From: Nostoc sp. CHAB 5715
GTDB lineage: Bacteria; Cyanobacteriota; Cyanobacteriia; Cyanobacteriales; Nostocaceae
Length of the DNA: 10,508 nt
Assembly (NCBI RefSeq): GCF_020829685.1
Contig: NZ_JAIVFR010000128.1
Coordinates: forward strand, 1-10,508
Direction of reading: 5' to 3'
This document shows positions 1-6,787 of the stretch, one piece after another. Both the position numbers and the translations under genes were made by a program. Below the pieces are notes generated by a model. The model was given only the letters and a program-made list of their open reading frames with translations. It was not told the origin of the DNA and searched no databases. The first letter of the stretch is position 1, and the number at the start of each line of letters is the position of its first letter.

Positions 1-8
1 TTCAGAAT

Positions 9-35
9 ACTCTACCCATAAAGGGATAGAGTTTT
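9..35 (+). terminator. Terminator-like hairpin at left edge
   Basis: ACTCTA-CCC pairs with GGGATAGAGT across a short ATAAA loop, with one bulged T, and TTTT follows on the plus strand. This is the shape of a weak intrinsic terminator. It could end a plus-strand gene lying left of the window, but no such gene is visible, so its role is inferred. Confidence 0.4.
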
Positions 36-69
36 AATTATTGTTGAATATTTAATACTAGTTTCGCTT

Positions 70-87
70 AACCTCGGGCGAGGTTTT
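70..87 (+). terminator. Short terminator-like hairpin
   Basis: AACCTC (70-75) and GAGGTT (80-85) form a six-pair stem around a GGGC loop, and the right arm runs straight into TTTT (84-87). It lies about 40 bases after the first hairpin, so the two could be tandem terminators for an upstream gene outside the window. The stem is short and the call is tentative. Confidence 0.35.
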
Positions 88-113
88 AACCAATATTCAT
101 TACCCACTCGTAC

Positions 114-180
114 AGAATTCATACCTGAATTCTGACCGGAGGCGGAGCTTTCCTTGCTCCGCTCCTGAGTTCTGAATTCT
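114..180. repeat. Nested inverted repeat with GC-rich core hairpin
   Basis: Outer arms AGAATTCA (114-121) and TGAATTCT (173-180) are exact reverse complements. Inside them GGAGGCGGAGC (138-148) pairs with GCTCCGCTCC (156-165) with one bulged G. A further GAATTC at 127-132 means GAATTC occurs three times in the element. The composition, much more GC-rich than its surroundings in the core, and the nesting suggest a small dispersed intergenic repeat rather than a terminator, since no T-run follows. Copy number elsewhere in the genome cannot be seen here. Confidence 0.45.
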
Positions 181-275
181 TCTTATAAACCCACACAAAA
201 ATAAAGAGAGTGGGAAACGCGCCAGAAGTTCGCTGCGTCACAGTGTATCCAAAAGAATTTGTTGGTGAAGTATTT

Positions 276-295
276 GCCTAAATGTACTTTTAGGC
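276..295 (+). promoter_or_regulatory. Stem-loop in the leader of the hydrolase gene
   Basis: GCCTAAA (276-282) and TTTAGGC (289-295) form a perfect seven-pair stem around a six-base loop, about 100 bases upstream of the chosen hydrolase start. It is followed by GAAAAAG, not a T-run, so it is not an obvious terminator. If transcription starts further left it would sit in the 5' untranslated RNA. No convincing -35/-10 pair was found in 180-395. Confidence 0.3.
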
Positions 296-383
296 GAAAA
301 AGTTGGCGTGCTATTCTTGTGGAATCAACACACTGTTTTTCTCCGAACTTAGCATCATACATAGAAATCAAACCCTGAGTCAC

Positions 384-388
384 AAGGA
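384..388 (+). promoter_or_regulatory. Ribosome binding site that decides the hydrolase start
   Basis: AAGGA lies seven bases before the ATG at 396. The longer reading frame opening at a TTG at 303 has no comparable site and would add 31 residues with no recognisable similarity, so the ATG is preferred. Confidence 0.6.
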
Positions 389-395
389 TTTACGG

Positions 396-1796
396 ATGCT
401 AATTGAAACCAAAATCGGAACTTCTTTGAACTACTATCTAATCGCTTTTGATGCTAATGGCAAAGAACGCGACAACAATGGAGAGCTAATTAGCCAAAAG
501 GTATTAGAACTCTTATCCAGGTCTGAGAAACCAATCACAGATGTCTTTTTGATGAGCCACGGATGGCAAGGTGACATTCCGGCGGCAAAAAACCAGTATG
601 ACAAATGGATTGCAGCTATGGCTAAAAACCAGGCTGATATTGAAAAAATGCAACAGGTGCGACCAGGATTTAACCCCCTGTTGATCGGTTTACATTGGCC
701 TAGTAAGCCTTGGGGAGATGAAGACCTAAGTGCAGTGTCGCCAGACAAAACAATTGTGTCTTTTGACACGACAGATGATTCTCAGGAAGAGTTAGTTGAA
801 CAGTATGCTCAACGGATAGCTGATACTGAAACTAGTAGAGAAGCACTCAGAACAATTTTCGCTGCGGCGGGAGAATATGATGTTGCACCTGAGACATTAC
901 CATCAGAGGTGCGTGAAGCTTATGAGGTTTTGATTCAGGAAGCATCTTTAAGTAGTGAAGCAGAAGATGCAGATGCGTGGAGCGAAAACGAATCATTAAA
1001 TTTAGATCCTGAAAGTGTATATGAAGCTACCCTGATAGAAGAAAACGAAGATGTCAGCTTCGGAATTGGGGATAGTGTGAAATCAGCGGGAGATGCATTT
1101 TTGAACATTCCGAGATTGTTATCTTTCTGGAAGATGAAAGACCTCGCTCGGAAAATTGGTCAAACTAGCGGTTTCAATTTGTTAAACAGACTTCAACAGG
1201 TGACAAATGAGAGTGTGCGATTTCATTTGATGGGGCACAGTTTTGGATGTATTTTTGTTTCAGCTACCGTAGCAGGTACCAAAAATAACAAATTAATCCG
1301 TCCAGTTAATTCTCTTGTCTTAATACAAGGCGCTTTATCACTCTGGTCTTTCTGCTCAAATGTCCCTTATAGAAAAAATATTCCTGGTTACTTCCGCTCC
1401 ATTATTAGCGATCGCAAAGTTACAGGGCCGATTGTTACTACCCAATCTCAGTATGATAAAGCTGTCAAAAATGCTTATCCTATGGCGGGAACACTGGGAA
1501 TATTTGGGGGGCAAGATATAGATTTTGACCCTAATAGTGAGAAGACATATCCCGGTGTCGGTGGCATTGGTTGTTATGGAATTCAGGGTGATGGTTTAGA
1601 AATTGTTAATGATCCAAAAGGTATGCTACCCCTGCAAGAATCCTACAACTTTGAACCCGGGAAAATTTACAACTTGGAAAGTAGTAAATATATTATTGTT
1701 CCTCCTAGCCTATTAGACCTTTTCACGGGCGCTCACAACGCTATTGACAAAGCTGAAGTAGCTCATGCTGTATGGTCGGCAGCGCTTGCTAGTTAA
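396..1796 (+). CDS. Alpha/beta-hydrolase-like protein (lipase/esterase-type) with acidic insert
   Basis: A 466-residue protein counted from the ATG at 396. An early strand-turn HGWQGD (His55) resembles the oxyanion-hole region of alpha/beta hydrolases, and LMGHSFGC (about 278-285) is a classic G-x-S-x-G nucleophile elbow with Ser282 as the likely nucleophile. A late GAHNAI segment (His446) could supply the catalytic His; the acid residue is not assigned. Between these lies an unusual insert (about 124-221) with 29 Asp/Glu, four Arg and no Lys. It may be a lid, a partner-binding region or a cleavable regulatory segment. There is no signal peptide or clear membrane span, so a cytoplasmic location is likely. 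A peptidase gene follows 152 bases downstream on the same strand. The fold assignment is fairly secure; the substrate is unknown and no enzyme name is justified. Confidence 0.8.
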   Translation: MLIETKIGTSLNYYLIAFDANGKERDNNGELISQKVLELLSRSEKPITDVFLMSHGWQGDIPAAKNQYDKWIAAMAKNQADIEKMQQVRPGFNPLLIGLHWPSKPWGDEDLSAVSPDKTIVSFDTTDDSQEELVEQYAQRIADTETSREALRTIFAAAGEYDVAPETLPSEVREAYEVLIQEASLSSEAEDADAWSENESLNLDPESVYEATLIEENEDVSFGIGDSVKSAGDAFLNIPRLLSFWKMKDLARKIGQTSGFNLLNRLQQVTNESVRFHLMGHSFGCIFVSATVAGTKNNKLIRPVNSLVLIQGALSLWSFCSNVPYRKNIPGYFRSIISDRKVTGPIVTTQSQYDKAVKNAYPMAGTLGIFGGQDIDFDPNSEKTYPGVGGIGCYGIQGDGLEIVNDPKGMLPLQESYNFEPGKIYNLESSKYIIVPPSLLDLFTGAHNAIDKAEVAHAVWSAALAS

Positions 1797-1833
1797 TTAA
1801 ACAGTGTCTTTAACAGGTAAAAAGTAAAAAGAG

Positions 1834-1862
1834 AATTCCCCAAATTTTAATTAGGGAATTTT
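1834..1862 (+). terminator. Weak hairpin between hydrolase and peptidase genes
   Basis: AATTCCC (1834-1840) and GGGAATT (1854-1860) form a seven-pair stem with a 13-base AT-rich loop and a short TTTT ending at 1862. It begins 38 bases after the hydrolase stop. It may be an attenuating terminator that lowers peptidase expression relative to the hydrolase. A HIP1 octamer follows at 1865-1872. The stem is AT-rich and may be inefficient. Confidence 0.35.
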
Positions 1863-1934
1863 AAGCGATCGCCTTTTTATCCATAAATAAATTTAGGCGG
1901 TTCACATTTGCTTCGTTCGGTGAATTCCAAATAC

Positions 1935-1939
1935 AAGGA
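1935..1939 (+). promoter_or_regulatory. Ribosome binding site of the C25-like peptidase
   Basis: AAGGA sits nine bases before the ATG at 1949, supporting that start. It is the same core as the site before the hydrolase. Confidence 0.55.
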
Positions 1940-1948
1940 CTAGGTAAA

Positions 1949-3631
1949 ATGAGCATAGAACAGCTGACAAAAGAGCTATATTTCAATGGAATTGACGGTG
2001 CATCAGGAGAGTATTTGTTGCCTCCTTTGACACCTGAGCAGCTTTCTAAAATTGCTCAGGGCGAAGATTTTGATCCCATAGAAATCAGCGAACTCAAGAA
2101 AAAGGATCTGCATGTTAAAGGTTTAGAACCCGACTTTGCCCCGATAGAGGGAGTAGATCCTAAAGACCTTGCACAAACAGGTTGGGGAGTTATTTTCGCT
2201 TTTAATGCCGATCCAGCAATCAAAGAAGCGCTGAAGGAATTGTTAGAACATCGGCAAAAACAAGCCTCGAAAAATCACGAAAACTATTATAAGGAATACA
2301 CTGGCCCTAAAGGTTATCGTCCAGGGGAATCAAAAAATCAATTTTTGTCGCGTCATGGAGTTGGTCCAGGCCCTGCTGACCCAGATAAAATGCCTTATTA
2401 TCTGTTGATTGTTGGCGATCCAGAAACCATTCCTTATCGTTTTCAGTACCAACTTGATGTGCAATATGCGGTGGGTCGGATTTACTTTGATACCCCCCAA
2501 GAATATGCTCAGTATGCTCGCAGTGTTGTACAGGCTGAAACTACTAATTTAAACCTACCTCGTCGCGCTAGCTTTTTTGGGGTACGTACCAAGGGTGATG
2601 CAGCCACTGAACTTAGTGCTGATAACTTGATTCGGCCCCTAGCTGATTGGATGCTGGATGAGCATAAAGACAATAGTTGGACAGTACAAACCTTACTCGC
2701 AGAAGAAGCCACCAAGGCACGGTTAGGGAAACTGTTAGGAGGTGAAGAAACACCCGCTTTGCTGTTCACCGCTAGTCATGGTATGGGCTTTCCTAATGGA
2801 AATGAGCGGCAACTACGCCATCAGGGCGCTTTACTCTGTCAGGACTGGCCCGGCAAAGATAAGTGGACTAAAGCAATTCCCGAAGAATTTTACTTCTCTG
2901 CGGACGATGTTGGCGATGATGCTAAGTTACTAGGGCTAATTGCTTTTCACTTTGCTTGTTATGGTGCTGGGACACCTAAATTTGATGAGTTTGCCCATAG
3001 AAAAGGCTCTAATGAAAGACCAGCGATCGCTCCTAACGCCTTTATTGCACCTCTACCCCGACGGCTCCTGAGCCACCCCAACGGCGGTGCTTTGGCTGTC
3101 ATCGGTCATGTAGAACGAGCTTGGGGTTGTTCTTTCGTTTGGGAAAAAACTGGTAAGCAATTAGCAGTATTTCAAAGTACCTTAAAGCGATTGCTAGATG
3201 GTCATCCTGTGGGGTCAGCTGTTGAGTATTTCAACGAGCGCTATGCTGAACTTTCTTCTGATTTGAGTACAGAATTAGAAGAAATTAAATATGGTGCGAT
3301 CAGCGATCCGATGAATATATCTGGTATGTGGACGGCAAACAATGATGCTCGTAGTTATGCCATTATTGGCGACCCCGCAGTTAAATTAGTTGTGGGTGAC
3401 AATCAGACAAACGATCGCTCTGTTATCTCATCAGTGAATTTACCTACTGCTCCTGCAACACCCCAAGCATCTGATACATCAGCAATTGGGCAAGCCCAGG
3501 CAAACTTAACCCAAGCCCTAGAAAAGTTTGTCAACACAGTTGAGCAAGCTTCAGTTGACCGCACGGAAAAACTTCAGGCGGCACTGTTAGCCGTAGTTAG
3601 TCTAGTTGACACCTTAAAGAAATTGAAATAA
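1949..3631 (+). CDS. Gingipain/caspase-like (clan CD, C25-type) cysteine peptidase
   Basis: A 560-residue protein. YLLIVGDP (151-158) and VGRIYFDTP (175-183) match the subdomain strands seen in C25 (gingipain-like) peptidases. The caspase-fold dyad is visible as TASHG (His277) and HFACYGAG (Cys337), each after a hydrophobic strand. IGDPAVKL (473-480) resembles the conserved closing strand of C25 domains. A conserved-looking GHVERAWG lies at 386-393. The tail is a Thr/Ala/Pro-rich linker (about 495-512) followed by a helical stretch to 560 that may be an oligomerisation or docking segment. Unlike secreted gingipains there is no signal peptide, so the enzyme probably acts in the cytoplasm. Its same-strand upstream neighbour is the alpha/beta hydrolase. 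A CHAT-type caspase relative is the main alternative label. Substrate and trigger are unknown. Confidence 0.8.
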   Translation: MSIEQLTKELYFNGIDGASGEYLLPPLTPEQLSKIAQGEDFDPIEISELKKKDLHVKGLEPDFAPIEGVDPKDLAQTGWGVIFAFNADPAIKEALKELLEHRQKQASKNHENYYKEYTGPKGYRPGESKNQFLSRHGVGPGPADPDKMPYYLLIVGDPETIPYRFQYQLDVQYAVGRIYFDTPQEYAQYARSVVQAETTNLNLPRRASFFGVRTKGDAATELSADNLIRPLADWMLDEHKDNSWTVQTLLAEEATKARLGKLLGGEETPALLFTASHGMGFPNGNERQLRHQGALLCQDWPGKDKWTKAIPEEFYFSADDVGDDAKLLGLIAFHFACYGAGTPKFDEFAHRKGSNERPAIAPNAFIAPLPRRLLSHPNGGALAVIGHVERAWGCSFVWEKTGKQLAVFQSTLKRLLDGHPVGSAVEYFNERYAELSSDLSTELEEIKYGAISDPMNISGMWTANNDARSYAIIGDPAVKLVVGDNQTNDRSVISSVNLPTAPATPQASDTSAIGQAQANLTQALEKFVNTVEQASVDRTEKLQAALLAVVSLVDTLKKLK

Positions 3632-3691
3632 TTGGGAATTGGGAATTGGGCATTGGGCATTGGGCATTGGGCATTGGGCATTGGGAATTGG
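3631..3691 (+). repeat. Heptamer tandem array ATTGGGM
   Basis: Eight consecutive 7-base units (ATTGGGA twice, ATTGGGC five times, ATTGGGA once) plus a partial ATTGG occupy 3631-3691, beginning at the last base of the peptidase stop codon. Short tandemly repeated heptamers of this kind are known in heterocyst-forming cyanobacteria. Inverted units of the same heptamer (TGCCCAA) recur at 6741-6775. Confidence 0.85.
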
Positions 3692-3703
3692 TTATTAATT
3701 CTT

Positions 3704-3850
3704 CTCCCTCATCTCCCTCATCTCCCTCATCTCCCTCATCTCCCTCATCTCCCTCATCTCCCTCATCTCCCTCATCTCCCTCATCTCCCTCATCCTCCCC
3801 TGCTCCCCCTGCCCCCTACTCCCTACTCCCTGCCCCCTACTCCCCACTCC
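3704..3850 (+). repeat. Ten 9-bp units CTCCCTCAT plus pyrimidine-rich tail
   Basis: CTCCCTCAT is repeated ten times without error from 3704 to 3793. A C/T-rich tail follows in which CTGCCCCCTACTCCC occurs twice (3809-3823 and 3830-3844). The plus strand is almost free of G for about 150 bases. The array leaves long open frames that would encode Leu-Pro-His or Ser-Pro-Ser repeats, but these are by-products of the repeat and not genes. It ends 12 bases before the purQ start, so it would form the purQ leader RNA if transcription starts upstream. Confidence 0.85.
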
Positions 3851-3862
3851 CATTAACTAATC

Positions 3863-4531
3863 ATGAAATTCGGTGTTATTGTTTTTCCCGGTTCTAATTG
3901 CGATCGCGATGTTGCTTATGTAACCAGAGACTTGCTCTTACAACCGACTCGTATGGTTTGGCATCAAGAAACGGACATTACTGATTTGGATGTCGTTATC
4001 ATCCCTGGTGGCTTTAGTTACGGGGATTATCTGCGCTGCGGTGCGATCGCGCGTTTTTCACCCGTGATGCAGCAGGTTATCGAACATGCCCAAAAGGGTA
4101 AGTTTGTAATCGGTATTTGTAACGGTTTTCAGGTATTAACTGAAGCTGGACTTTTGCCAGGGGTGTTGACTAGAAATCGGGATTTGCATTTTATCTGCGA
4201 TCGCGCCCCCTTGAAAGTTGAGCGGACTAATCTCCCTTGGACACAAGCTTACGCGACTGGTGAAGTTATCACTTTGCCCATTGCCCACGGGGAGGGGCAA
4301 TTCTACGCTGATGAAGCCACTCTTGCAGAAATTGAAGATAACGGGCAAGTTGTGTTTCGCTATGAAGGGGAGAATCCCAACGGTTCACTGAACAACATTG
4401 CCGGAATTTGCGATCGCCAGGGCAATGTGTTGGGGATGATGCCGCACCCAGAAAGAGCGTCTGACGCGATGCTGGGGAATAGCGATGGCTTGAGGCTGTT
4501 TCAAGGATTGTTAGAGAAGGTAGCCGCATAA
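3863..4531 (+). CDS. purQ: Phosphoribosylformylglycinamidine synthase glutaminase subunit PurQ
   Basis: A 222-residue class I glutamine amidotransferase, the usual length for PurQ. It hydrolyses glutamine and passes ammonia to PurL, which converts FGAR to FGAM in de novo purine synthesis, with PurS as the bridging subunit. The N-terminus [16 protein letters not shown] is diagnostic of Pur[17 protein letters not shown] (48-63) forms the oxyanion region, GICNGFQ (84-90) holds the nucleophile Cys86, and PHPER (194-198) supplies His195 and Glu197. HGEGQFY (142-148) is also typical. It acts in the cytoplasm. No purS or purL lies next to it in this window. The start is fixed by the family N-terminus, although no good ribosome binding site precedes it: the leader is the pyrimidine-rich repeat tail. 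Four HIP1 octamers fall inside the gene. Confidence 0.97.
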   Translation: MKFGVIVFPGSNCDRDVAYVTRDLLLQPTRMVWHQETDITDLDVVIIPGGFSYGDYLRCGAIARFSPVMQQVIEHAQKGKFVIGICNGFQVLTEAGLLPGVLTRNRDLHFICDRAPLKVERTNLPWTQAYATGEVITLPIAHGEGQFYADEATLAEIEDNGQVVFRYEGENPNGSLNNIAGICDRQGNVLGMMPHPERASDAMLGNSDGLRLFQGLLEKVAA

Positions 4532-4592
4532 CCTAGAGCAAATATCGAGCGATTAGGTTGGGTGTTTTGCGATCGCTGTCTGAAAGATATAC

Positions 4593-4731
4593 TAAGATTC
4601 GGCGTTGCATATTTGTGGGATGATTTTGCTAGTTTTGTGGGATGGGCATCTTGCCCGTCCTTTATATTTCAGGGCGGGCGAGACGCCCACCCTACAAGAA
4701 TCATCCCTTGATTCAGCAACGCCTAAGATTC
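4593..4731. mobile_element. MITE-like palindromic element with 8-bp target duplication
   Basis: The element spans 4601-4723 (123 bp). Its ends GGCGTTGC (4601-4608) and GCAACGCC (4716-4723) are perfect inverted repeats. Inner arms also pair: GGGATGATT (4617-4625) with AATCATCCC (4699-4707), and 4644-4660 with 4672-4688 at 14 of 17 positions. TAAGATTC flanks it directly on both sides (4593-4600 and 4724-4731), as expected for a target-site duplication. There is no transposase inside, so it would have been moved by an enzyme acting in trans. The parent insertion sequence cannot be named from here. Confidence 0.8.
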
Positions 4732-4761
4732 TTCTACAAACGGCGATCGCTCCATCACATC

Positions 4762-4838
4762 AGGTCTTAGCTGTAAGCAGCGATAGAATTTGCCTTACCG
4801 ATAGCGTACCCCTACGGGAAAGCAAGCTATAGGTCTTA
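4762..4838. repeat. Small hairpin repeat bracketed by AGGTCTTA
   Basis: AGGTCTTA occurs at 4762-4769 and again at 4831-4838, enclosing 61 bp. The right part of the enclosed segment folds: ATAGC (4801-4805) with GCTAT (4826-4830), and CCC (4810-4812) with GGG (4816-4818) at the tip. This resembles the very small dispersed repeats described in Nostoc-type genomes. The direct repeat could be an insertion footprint, or chance. Confidence 0.4.
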
Positions 4839-4860
4839 AACCCTTGCTCTCTCTGGTAGT

Positions 4861-4897
4861 GGCAGGAAACAGAGCAAAGCCTGAGCCGTTTCCTGTC
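4861..4897. terminator. Stem-loop downstream of the HlyD gene, possible terminator
   Basis: GGCAGGAAAC (4861-4870) pairs with GTTTCCTGTC (4888-4897) over ten positions including one G-T wobble, around a 17-base loop. It lies about 45 bases beyond the HlyD stop codon on the minus strand. No clear T-run follows on either strand, so it may stabilise the 3' end or act as a factor-assisted stop rather than being a classic intrinsic terminator. Confidence 0.35.
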
Positions 4898-4942
4898 TTC
4901 TCCGGGGCAGTTTTCCTCCTGCCTCCTGCCTTCCTTGATAAA

Positions 4943-6511
4943 TTAACGTACCTCTTTAAGAGTATCAATTTGCTTGGTAAACAACTCAGTAAATAAACTA
5001 AGCACAGTCCGTTCTTCGCGTACTTTTATATTGGCACTAATTGACATACCTGATTGCAACGGGACGTTTTTACCCCTAATCACTAAGGATTGTTGATCTA
5101 AATTGAGCTTTGCCGGAAATCTATAAAACTGATGTGTTTGGTCTGGCGGTAATGCGTCTGACCCTATCCCAGCCAGTTCTCCTTTGATATCGCCAAATTC
5201 GCTGTAAGGAAAAGAGTCAATTCTGATATCTACTCTCATACCTTTTCGCACAAAACCAATATCTTTGTTAGTGATGAAAACTTCAGCTATATACTTTTCA
5301 TTTGGGACTATTTGCAGCAGTTTTGTAGTCGGAGTCGCTACAAATCCAGGGTTTTTTGCTTGTAAATCGAAAATTGTTCCGGCTACAGGCGCACGGAGTT
5401 CTTGATATTTAACATTTAACTGTGCTTGAGCTATTTTACTATTGACATCTGCCAAACGCTGCTCATTATCTAAAATAACTTTCATGAATTGGCTATCGAT
5501 TTGGGCAATGCGCTGTTTGTTATCAGCTATCTTATCCAAAATGTTTTTATCAGAAAGAGCCACCGTATTGCTTAACTCTTGTTGCCTTTTTTCTATATCA
5601 AACTGGAGGCGTTTTTCTTCCTCATTTAATTGCGCTATTTCTGCTGTACGGTTTTGTACTTCTTGTTGCTGGTTGAGATACTGAAGTCGAGAAATTCCAC
5701 CTTCTTGTGCTAATATCTTCAGCTTATCTAAAATGCGCTGTTGAATAGCTAAAATTGATTTACTATCTTCAAGTTTAAATTGATTTTGACTAAGTTGTTT
5801 TTTGGTCTTTTCTATTTCTAATCGCGCTGCTGAAGAACGAGAGTCTAATTCTTTTTTGGCAACTTGTAGAAGTTGTTGCTCATCAATTCCTAGTTCAGAA
5901 TCAACACCAGAATTTTTTAATTGAGTCCGTAATAATTCATTTTCTCCTACTAACGCTGCCCGACTTTTCAGGAGAAAAGCAGTTTCTTGTGGCAAATTAC
6001 CGCGCAAATAAAATAGTTCAGATCCCGTGGCATTAGTTGCCCTCATCAATCGGCGATAAATCTGGTTTTCTCTAGTTAATGCGACGCGAATTTTATTCAA
6101 AGAATTTAATTCAGCCACAGAAGCAATGGAATCAAAAGTCAGCAACAAATCTCCTGGCTTTACTGCTTGCCCATCTTTAACATTAACTGTTTTCACGACT
6201 CCACTAACAGGAGCCTGAACTTCTTTGATTGTTCCTTCTGGCTTTAATTGCCCTGTGGCTGGCACTACTTGCTCAATTTTGGCAAAATAAGCCCAAAGAA
6301 TTCCAAAGCAGGCTAGCAGCATGAGAGTAACCATGATTGTACGCGACCAAATTGGAGATTGGCGCAAGACAATAGATTGCTCAAATTCCTGACTACTTGA
6401 GTTGATTAAAGACTGTTGAGCAGCTTTCTGTTGTTTTGTAAGTACTGATGAATCTTGCTTGACTCCATTTTTCTGATTGCCGTTGACGTGATTCCCATTA
6501 AGTTGAGTCAT
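4943..6511 (-). CDS. HlyD-family membrane fusion (periplasmic adaptor) protein
   Basis: A 522-residue adaptor protein of type I secretion or efflux systems that links an inner-membrane ABC transporter to an outer-membrane TolC-like channel. The cytoplasmic N-terminus (1-57) is Asn/Gln-rich and begins with an NGN-type low-complexity patch. One membrane span lies at about 58-77. The first half of the lipoyl-like domain is at about 92-128 (APVSGVV at 100-106). A long Gln/Leu-rich coiled-coil hairpin covers about 130-365. The second lipoyl half follows (RAPVAGTIFDL, 373-383), then a beta-barrel region to about 495. The orientation is single-span with the bulk in the periplasm. It lies 276 bases downstream of the ABC transporter gene on the same strand and they probably form one transport unit. 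No Shine-Dalgarno motif precedes the ATG; heptamer repeats occupy that place. It contains no HIP1 site, unlike the transporter gene. Confidence 0.93.
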   Translation of the reverse strand: MTQLNGNHVNGNQKNGVKQDSSVLTKQQKAAQQSLINSSSQEFEQSIVLRQSPIWSRTIMVTLMLLACFGILWAYFAKIEQVVPATGQLKPEGTIKEVQAPVSGVVKTVNVKDGQAVKPGDLLLTFDSIASVAELNSLNKIRVALTRENQIYRRLMRATNATGSELFYLRGNLPQETAFLLKSRAALVGENELLRTQLKNSGVDSELGIDEQQLLQVAKKELDSRSSAARLEIEKTKKQLSQNQFKLEDSKSILAIQQRILDKLKILAQEGGISRLQYLNQQQEVQNRTAEIAQLNEEEKRLQFDIEKRQQELSNTVALSDKNILDKIADNKQRIAQIDSQFMKVILDNEQRLADVNSKIAQAQLNVKYQELRAPVAGTIFDLQAKNPGFVATPTTKLLQIVPNEKYIAEVFITNKDIGFVRKGMRVDIRIDSFPYSEFGDIKGELAGIGSDALPPDQTHQFYRFPAKLNLDQQSLVIRGKNVPLQSGMSISANIKVREERTVLSLFTELFTKQIDTLKEVR

Positions 6512-6513
6512 AA

Positions 6514-6548
6514 CGATTTTAGATTTTGGATTTTAGATTTTGGATTTT
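6514..6548 (-). repeat. Five AAAATCY heptamers abutting the HlyD start
   Basis: Read on the minus strand, five units AAAATCC, AAAATCT, AAAATCC, AAAATCT, AAAATCG run without a break and end two bases before the HlyD ATG. The array occupies the place where a ribosome binding site would be. It is a second heptamer family, distinct from ATTGGGC. Confidence 0.8.
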
Positions 6549-6552
6549 TTGT

Positions 6553-6566
6553 AGAGTGGACACTCT
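6553..6566. promoter_or_regulatory. Small palindrome between transporter and HlyD genes
   Basis: AGAGTG (6553-6558) and CACTCT (6561-6566) are reverse complements separated by GA. It sits about 40 bases upstream of the HlyD ATG on the minus strand. It could be a protein-binding site, but 14-bp palindromes also arise by chance. Confidence 0.2.
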
Positions 6567-6670
6567 TTGCCAATGCGAAAACCTTGATTTTGATATTTTG
6601 TGATAGTACCTACCTCACAGTTAGCTATATCTATGGAATGTTAGTCAAACTGAAAATCCTTTGAAAAAGA

Positions 6671-6775
6671 GGCAGGGAGTGAGGGGGATGAGGGGGATGA
6701 GGGAGCAGGGGGAGATGAGGGAGTGAGGGACAAGAATTAATGCCCAATGCCCCATGCCCAATGCCCAATGCCCAA
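6671..6775 (-). repeat. Inverted relative of the 3631-3850 composite repeat
   Basis: Read on the minus strand this is a run of five heptamers (four ATTGGGC-type and one variant, plus-strand 6741-6775), then ATTAATTCTTGTCCCTCA (plus-strand 6724-6741), then CTCCCTCAT-like units that are degenerate. The junction matches 3695-3712 at 17 of 18 positions. The order of parts is the same as in the upstream copy but on the opposite strand. It starts 12 bases past the transporter stop codon. Confidence 0.75.
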
Positions 6776-6787
6776 TGCAATGACTAA

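Noticed and set aside
183..383. 66-codon minus-strand open frame upstream of the hydrolase
   Set aside because: It starts with GTG, overlaps the hairpin leader, and shows no family motif or ribosome binding site.
303..395. TTG-initiated N-terminal extension of the hydrolase
   Set aside because: The ATG at 396 has AAGGA at good spacing, while the extension has no such site and no recognisable sequence.
3631..3850. CRISPR array
   Set aside because: The repeats are directly tandem 7-bp and 9-bp units without spacers, and no cas gene is present.
3632..3897. Two overlapping open frames encoding Leu-Pro-His and Ser-Pro-Ser repeat peptides
   Set aside because: They are translations of the tandem DNA repeats, open simply because the repeat units contain no stops. 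One runs out of frame into purQ. No ribosome binding site or recognisable domain.
4605..4832. 75-codon plus-strand open frame downstream of purQ
   Set aside because: It runs through the MITE-like palindrome and the small hairpin repeat, so it is best explained as a chance frame in repeats.
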